Shown: one piece after another, positions 58,152-64,000 of the stretch
Position numbering within the stretch: position 1 is the first letter of the stretch
Layout of the letters: the number at the start of each line of letters is the position of its first letter
Assembly (NCBI GenBank): GCA_027704905.1
Contig: CM051000.1
Location: 20,275,754 to 20,339,753, forward strand
DNA: 64,000 nucleotides
Origin: Muraenolepis orangiensis
Taxonomy: Eukaryota > Chordata > Actinopteri > Gadiformes > Muraenolepididae
Direction: 5' to 3'
Notes under the pieces: generated by a model
The model's database searches: none
What the model was told of the DNA's origin: nothing
What the model saw: only the letters and a program-made list of their open reading frames with translations
Translations under genes and position numbers: made by a program

Positions 58152-59068
58152 GTAAGTACTAGTGTTAGTGTTGCTTGGCCAGTGCTGGTCATATTGAAGA
58201 AATACCGATTGAATTGTACAATTAAAAGGTTTCGCTCTTGATGGTCTCTGGGAGTTTAACGATGAGTAAACTAAACTAAGCAGTGGTCGGATACATGCAT
58301 GTGAGTATAAATACGTACATACATACATACATGTGTGTGTGTGGCCGACTGAGCTTAGATCAGGACGGATGGGAAATCACAATTGAATGCAAGGACAGAA
58401 CAGGACAAAGTGTTGCCAAATGCAGTCTGTTGGTGTTTCAATGGGATGATGATAAATAAGGTGGTCCTCATCATTATTATTGTTATTATTCATGATAATA
58501 TTAACCTATCATAACCTGTCCACGACAACACGGAAGACGGATCATATGACAAGGAAGTGGTTATTTATTACATTTGGTGGTGTTTGTTTAAAGATTGACG
58601 TGGAGGATAACTGCCAGGAAGGAAAGTGTTGCACGCCATGCACATACATTTACAGCAGGTTGTCCTACACACGTTGACTATGATATAGACAAAGAACTAT
58701 GAAATAGCCAATTGCATAAGGCTACTACTGTTATTAATACATTAAAAGATTCAAGATGACTATTTATCCCGAGGGAAATTAAGGTGGTAATTAATGGGTA
58801 TTATTATTATTATTATTAGTGGGTAATTAATGTGGGGTCGTGACGTGTGTGTGTCTAATGTAATGTGTGTAATGTTGTACTGTGATGTGCGCATATGTGT
58901 GGGGCCGATAGTTGCTGTTAGTAGATGGGAATGCTGTTTGCTTGGACAAAGTTCTGTGTGACTGAAGCCAAAATACACATTGGAAGAAACCACGTTGAGA
59001 GGCTTTAGGGAAGGACACAAACTATGACTGTTTGTCAGAGGGGTGTTTCTGTAAATTGTCCCTTCTAG
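58152..59068 (+). other. gnpnat1: Probable gnpnat1 5'-UTR intron
   Basis: No coding exon seen. It has short ACAT, ATT and GT repeats (58313-58335, 58800-58820) and a LINE-like fragment near 58760 ('tttatcccgagggaaattaa'). Confidence 0.45.
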
Positions 59069-59091
59069 GTTCCTGTAGCACAGCGTCAGGA

Positions 59092-59245
59092 ATGCTGCTT
59101 GACGAGACGCCACTTTTTGAGCCATCGCTTCTCCATGAGTTGGACTGGAGTGCCAGCTCTGTGTCCTTCTCTCCCCCCATCTCCCCCTCCAGCCCGGGGC
59201 AGGACCTGATGCTCAGACCCCTGTGTCTGGCTGACTTTAACAGAG
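59092..59245 (+). CDS. gnpnat1: gnpnat1 exon 1 (coding)
   Basis: [20 protein letters not shown] to [10 protein letters not shown]. The transcript exon starts at 59069 after TTCTAG. Donor AACAGAG|GTAATG, phase 1 out. Confidence 0.95.
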
Positions 59246-61242
59246 GTAATGGCAGATGATGCTTGACTGTAACACACATTCACTAAAATGAGCTGGATAT
59301 TAATCATCTGGATAAGGTTGTCACACCCAATTGGAAGAAATCTAGATAAACATGTCTGCTCTCTTTGGCAACTGGCTTCACTATTAGTCATTGCCCCTGT
59401 TTGATGTACTTATTGTGTAACATCTAGGGAGCCAACGTAATGTACTTTTACCTGAGCACTGCTTCTGTTCTCTGAGGCTTGGTAGGAAGGAAATGCACTT
59501 GTGATTTCTGGTGACTAGTTGCTCTCTTGCCTACCGATGTTAAATACAGTTATTGTAAGTCACTTTGGACAAAAGCATCTGCTAAATTAATGTATGTCTT
59601 TATTTTCAGGATTCTACAAGGTCTTGTCCCAACTCACCTTGGCAGGTGATGTCACGGCAGAGCAGTTCATTAGTAAGTCTATACGATAGAATAGCTTCTG
59701 ACTTTATTGACCAACCTCGGCTGAACATTTTCCAGATGTTCCAGAACGTAAGCAACAGATCGGAGTCCGGAGATCGGAATTATAACTATAATATTCATAA
59801 AGTTACACCCTTTAGATATATAGGAGGAGGAGCAGGTAGGGTTTCTCTTGCTTAAGGTTGCGAACATTGGGGGATTGAACCCAGTACCCTTCGGCTATCA
59901 GTCGTACACTTAAGCCACTACACTATGCTGCCCTTTTCATTAAAACACACGTCTATACATGTGTCCATCTATGCTGCATGTGTTTGGATGTATCGTTGGA
60001 TCCACGGGTTCCATAACAAACATGATCCAACATGGTTCATCGTCAGTGGAATAAAGTGTGGGTCCACGCCGTTTCCACACAGAACATTTCGAGCACATGA
60101 AGAAGACCGGAGACTATTACATCACTGTGGTGGAAGACACCAACCTTGGGCAGATTGTCGCCACGGCAACCTTGATCATCGAACACAAGTTCATCCACTC
60201 CTGCGCTAAGGTAGGCTAATGCTCATTGTATAGTGGCCAATATAACGGAAACTAGGATGTTGCCCAAGATCGATTGGATCTGTGTGGTTAAATACCTGTT
60301 AAACTCGGTTAATTGCAGGTCGGAGTAAACTAAATGTGAAACAGATCAATAACTGAACAATAACATTTACAACACGGCAGATCACACATTTGTGAAGTCC
60401 AATAGTTAACTAATCAAAGCTAGTTTGCATCTTTTTCACTTACTCCAATATTGACCCTGCTCTTTAATTGTTCTTAGCCTCACCTGTAAGCTACTTTGAG
60501 TTACTCCTAAGTAACTTTTTTTGTTACATATTTCCATAAGCCACACTAGAATTTGCAATTGTGGCAGAACATTTTCCCTCCAGAGGAATGGCGGATTAAT
60601 TCAACTAAGTCTTGATTTGAGGCCCGGGGGGGGATACTTGTCATCCTCCGTTGAGTTGACAGAAGGCCATTTCATTGTTTCCAGAGAGGACGGGTGGAGG
60701 ATGTGATCGTCAGTGACGTGTGCCGGGGCAAGCAGCTGGGGAAACTGTGAGTCGTAGACGCCATGCCTCGTGTCTTACGCAAACACAACTCCATTTTATG
60801 TTTTGAAATGTCCTTTTCTAAAGACGTTTTCATGTACAGTCCGTTTCAAATTTCACCGACATAATGTTTCAATTTCAAATTTCACTGACATCATCCCACT
60901 GGATTGGAGCGATGTCTGATGGCTGGATGTAGGGGTAAACACATTTGGGCAATATTGTGGCTTGTAATTGATTCAGTGTATTCATCTGACACTGCTTCAG
61001 TTGACTTGCGATGCGTTTAATGGAGATGAACAAGTCCTCTCTTCCTCTCCTTTTACTCTCTCTCTCTCTCTCTCTCCCCCTCCCTCCACTCTAGGCTAGT
61101 CTCAACCCTGACGCTCCTCAGCAAGAAGCTGGACTGTTACAAAATCACGTTGGAGTGTGCCCCCAAAAATGTGGCTTTCTACCACAAGTTTGGCTACGCT
61201 TCTTCCGATGACTCCTACATGCAGAGGCGCTTCTTTGACTGA
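59092..61242 (+). CDS. gnpnat1: Glucosamine 6-phosphate N-acetyltransferase (5 coding exons, 184 aa)
   Basis: Transfers acetyl from acetyl-CoA to glucosamine 6-phosphate, the second committed step of UDP-GlcNAc synthesis (hexosamine pathway), in the cytosol or on ER/Golgi surfaces. Exons: 59092-59245, 59610-59672, 60083-60210, 60685-60746, 61095-61242, all GT-AG and in phase (555 nt with stop). It is 184 aa, the same as human. GNAT fold: [17 protein letters not shown] (88-104), the [19 protein letters not shown] block (104-122) and the acetyl-CoA pyrophosphate loop [10 protein letters not shown] (128-137), then FYHKFGY (164-170). The N-terminus [11 protein letters not shown] matches the vertebrate enzyme. 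No defect is seen. Confidence 0.97.
59446..59605 (+). mobile_element. SINE-like repeat copy
   Basis: Colinear with 53820-53985: 'ttttacctgagcactgcttc', 'gaggcttggtaggaaggaaatg' and 'gtcactttggacaaaagcat' plus 'ctgctaaatta'. Located in gnpnat1 intron 1, ending at the exon 2 acceptor region. Confidence 0.75.
59610..59672 (+). CDS. gnpnat1: gnpnat1 exon 2 (63 nt)
   Basis: [20 protein letters not shown] then I, phase 1 in and out. Acceptor TTTTCAG|GAT, donor CATTA|GTAAGT. Confidence 0.95.
59825..59935 (-). mobile_element. tRNA-like SINE remnant
   Basis: 'ggagcaggtagggtttctct', 'gggattgaacccagtaccc' (inverted B box) and 'cttaagccactacactatgc' (inverted A box). Confidence 0.6.
60083..60210 (+). 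CDS. gnpnat1: gnpnat1 exon 3
   Basis: [20 protein letters not shown] to HKFIHSCAK, phase 1 in and 0 out. Acceptor CACACAG|AAC, donor GCTAAG|GTAGGC. Confidence 0.97.
60685..60746 (+). CDS. gnpnat1: gnpnat1 exon 4 (62 nt)
   Basis: [20 protein letters not shown], the acetyl-CoA loop. Acceptor TTTCCAG|AGA, donor AAACT|GTGAGT, phase 2 out. Confidence 0.97.
61095..61242 (+). CDS. gnpnat1: gnpnat1 exon 5 (stop)
   Basis: [20 protein letters not shown] to YMQRRFFD and TGA at 61240-61242. Acceptor CACTCTAG|GCT after a CT-rich tract. Confidence 0.97.
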
Positions 61243-62395
61243 GAGGGGAGGGGGGGAGGGGGGGAGGGAGGGCAGGGGCTGCTGCTGCTCTCGGAAGAAA
61301 ACAAGTTTTTTTTTCCTCAAACGGCGAATGCCCCCCATCGATGGACCTGACACTGAAAAAAACACACACAGCTGATTTCTGTGTCTCAGTCTAGCAGTAC
61401 ATTCTGCCATGATTACCTCGCCAGTGTGGAGCTCTGACATCAGCGTGTACTCTGAAGGAAAGAATGTGATTTGCACTTGACCGCGCCTTGCTCTATCTGT
61501 CCATCTTCCTCCCTCATTCACTCTCTTACTCTCATTCACTCTTTTACTCTTGTTCACTCTGTCTGTTTCTGTCTCTCTCTATCACTCTGTCGGTCTCTCA
61601 CTATCTTTCTCTGTAATCCCAAATGCATCTCGCTGTAGGATACTTCTATGCAAATGAATAACATTACAATTTTTATTGGAGAAACCAGTATGGCACCTCA
61701 ACTCAGTTGGTTGAGGTCGCAAATACTGAGGAAAAACTGTCTGCAACGTTTGTAACTTATATTATATACATTGGTCGATAGCTGTGTCATGGTATATCAA
61801 TATCCTGTAGGGTCCTATCCATTATTGTATGGAAAATAGTGGACACAGGCCAAAGCTGTTTATATAAATTATATTTATGTTGGCATTCTGGAATTCATCA
61901 TTTTCAATTGTTGGAAACAAGGAAATGCATTGTCAAATGAGTTGACTGCTATGTGCTTTTGAAGCATTTGAAGATCATTTCCCAACTAATTTGATCAGGA
62001 GATTATTTTTTTATTTAATAATTTATTTAAGTCTGGGTATCTGTCCTCTTGGTGGTTGGTTGTTTCAGACTATTAAAACCACATACTCAATGGTTTAAAT
62101 AAGTTGTCATCATAATCATCACCAAACTGTCCTCTTATAATATATTTTATATTGTAGATACACAAATATATATTTTATAATATAGCTAATAGCTATTGGA
62201 AGCCTTTGGAATATAAATGAATGGTAAAATGACAAATGTCTGTTTTTCATGCATTGTATTTTTGTGCAATTGTTGCTATTTAACAAAAGTTAAATAATAA
62301 TGATTTTTTTTTAATAGTTGTGAGTGCTGTAATAGGGAATTGGGGATCATATTTAATGTAGTTCATTGCAAATAAATTGTGATTTGGCATCTATA
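61243..62395 (+). other. gnpnat1: gnpnat1 3' UTR
   Basis: From the stop codon to just past AATAAA at 62371-62376. It is AT-rich in the second half, with a GGGA run (61243-61275) and a CT-rich stretch (61500-61610). No other exon is seen. Confidence 0.6.
62371..62376 (+). terminator. gnpnat1: Polyadenylation signal, gnpnat1
   Basis: AATAAA in 'gcaaataaattgtg', followed by a T-run at 62405-62420. Confidence 0.55.
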
Positions 62396-62563
62396 AATTA
62401 CGTTGTTTTTTTTTCTCTTTTGCAACCTGCATATATTGGCCTGGATGTGTTGATCTCCGTTCTGAATCGGCTTCACAATGTTTCACGAAGACTAATAGCA
62501 TACATAGCAATAGTCGAATAGAATAATGTTTAATAAAAGTTAGATGCTACTTTTAATCTGAGG

Positions 62564-63863
62564 CAGGGCTGCCAAGTTTCAGGAAAAAGTAGGAGTGAGA
62601 CTTTCGGGGGAAGATGCGTTCGGCCGGCGGCGATTTTTTTGGGGGCTTTTTTAACGTCGATTTAGAGGAATATCTCAATTTAAATGAACATTAAGAGTGT
62701 TGTGATGTCTTCACCCCCATGCCAGCTGCTCTCCCTGCACTGTCGGCCTCCTCATGCTTATAGTGTTAATAATTGACCAGCACAAGTAGAAATGAAAACA
62801 ATTGTCACAAGAAAGTTTGACAAATAAAATACATTTATTTATAAAATGTCAATATAAAGAAAACATTGCAGCCTTTTAAGAAACAATAGCAGCCTTTTCC
62901 TTCAGTGCATTTTTTAGTGTAACAAAATTAGAACCAGAATAACATATATATAATATATATTCAAAAAAAAAAAAGTGCATGTCTTGTGTGTTGGTTGACA
63001 TGTTCTGTTGGTGTTTGTGGCAGATTGTGATGCCTTGATGACAGAGGGAGGGGGCTCCCATTTGAAACACTGTGGCTCAAGGTTTGCCATCTTCACAGTC
63101 ATGATGGATGATAGAGTTCCATCAAGAGCCAAACTGTTTCGGGGTTTGGTTTTGTTCAGTCCCACCACAGAGAACACTCGTTCAGCATCAGCATTTGAAT
63201 GTGGAAGTACCAACACCAACTTGGCAATACGAGAGAGCCTCCCAAATCTGCTCATACCGAGCACATACCGTGATGACTTAACTAACACTGCTATTAGTCA
63301 CGGTTGTGGCAGCAACCTGCCACACTGCTCACCAGCAGCCTGTGTAACGTTAAGTCTCACGTAGTCAGACCCACCGTTGACTTAATCAAAATAAAAATAT
63401 TTGTAAAAATAATGTGTTTTTAAAAATTTCAGTCACGGCATTATTGAGGCGCTGACAGACGTTTCACGTTTACTTTTCGATTTCTCCACCATAAGTGTTA
63501 GAGTTAGGTTCAGGTTGTTCTTCATAGGATAGAGACGCAATGACCCGCCCTAAGCTGCCTCTGATTGGTTTGTACACGTGGTGCCTTTCGTTGGGTTGGT
63601 TGGATTTAGCCTCGAGGGCTGATGATTGGTTATCACATATCTCGGTCAGCCAATCGGGGGCAGAATAGGGCGGGCTCACCCTGTCCCTGACTCGAACGCA
63701 AGCCTCAAGCAACAAGTAATGGAAATATATAATTAAAAAAATTAATAATTATAAAGTAGTGAAAGGGGGAAAAAGCGTGTGAAATGGCAAGTGTGGCGTG
63801 AGGCGTGTGAAGAGGTTAAATTGCGTGACTCTCACTCTCAAAGGGTGAGACTTGGCAGCTCTG
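62564..63863 (-). mobile_element. hAT transposon with perfect 8-bp target duplication
   Basis: 1300 bp with inverted ends CAGGGCTGCCAAGTTTC (62564-62580) and, inverted, CAGAGCTGCCAAGTCTC (63847-63863). It is flanked by the exact duplication ATCTGAGG (62556-62563 and 63864-63871). Internally it keeps only the last part of a transposase on the minus strand (62914-63288), so it is an internally deleted, non-autonomous copy. Confidence 0.93.
62914..63288 (-). pseudogene. hAT transposase C-terminal dimerisation domain remnant
   Basis: Reads LVLVLPHSNADAERVFSVVG then LNKTKPRNSLALDGTLSSIM and TVKMANLE. The pattern LPHSNA-x-AER-x-FS, then R-x-S-L at the start of a helix, is the hATC domain. The BED finger and catalytic core are missing, and translation after KMANLE runs into non-conserved sequence with a simple-repeat end. 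Confidence 0.9.
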
Positions 63864-63871
63864 ATCTGAGG

Positions 63872-64000
63872 ACTCGGTATGTTCCACAAAGGATAATCAG
63901 GAAAATCTGAAACACTTTCACAGAAAATTCCTCCTTAAAGTGTTATTTCGAATCTCGTTTACCACACAGGAAAAACCAGTAAAGTAACACATTCGGGATC
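63872..64000. other. Window end, nothing recognised
   Basis: Unique AT-rich sequence after the hAT target duplication. Confidence 0.5.

Overview
This window looks like nuclear DNA of a bony (teleost) fish. Genes are split into short exons with GT-AG introns. Microsatellites (CA/GT, CT/GA, TA) are extremely dense, and hAT elements, Tc1-like remnants, LINE tails and tRNA-headed SINEs typical of fish genomes fill introns and spacers. The encoded proteins match vertebrate families exon by exon. I see no operons, phage, CRISPR arrays or bacterial features. Family names come from my knowledge of the protein families, not from a database search. Layout: (1) 1-3775, + strand: the last coding exon and long 3' UTR of an NFAT-family gene, best fitting nfatc3. 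(2) 3776-7100: a repeat-rich tail-to-tail spacer with an AT-rich tandem array, LINE reverse-transcriptase tails and a short hAT-like element. (3) 29866-8553, - strand: a complete 15-exon epithelial splicing regulatory protein gene, esrp2, with three internal RRMs and a fourth RRM-like C-terminal domain. All exon phases agree except for one missing nucleotide in exon 1. (4) 30542-33880: an intergenic repeat zone. (5) 33881-36839, - strand: two intact, essentially intronless class A GPCRs in tandem, resembling leukotriene B4 / chemoattractant receptors. (6) 37066-40760: a Tc1 remnant, two minisatellites, an LTR-like repeat block and a LINE 3' end. (7) 40771-57384, + strand: the complete amfr (gp78) gene, an ER membrane RING-type E3 ligase with CUE, UBE2G2-binding and p97-binding segments in 13 coding exons (629 aa). 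(8) 58000-62376, + strand: the complete gnpnat1 gene (184 aa, 5 coding exons), an enzyme of UDP-GlcNAc synthesis. (9) 62564-63863: a hAT element with a degenerate transposase C-terminus. The genes are unrelated in function and each is presumably driven by its own promoter. nfatc3 and esrp2 are also adjacent in human (16q22), and AMFR is on human chromosome 16. GNPNAT1 and LTB4R lie on human chromosome 14, so the block combines two human syntenies. The most notable observations are: the single-base frameshift in esrp2 exon 1; a hAT inserted inside another hAT with both target-site duplications intact; a third hAT with perfect duplications; a 26-bp tandem array that starts from the esrp2 stop codon; several minisatellites next to exons; and GU- or pyrimidine-repeat tracts abutting esrp2 splice sites. 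I did not find a convincing new molecular system. The unexplained material is mainly unclassified dispersed repeats and tandem arrays.
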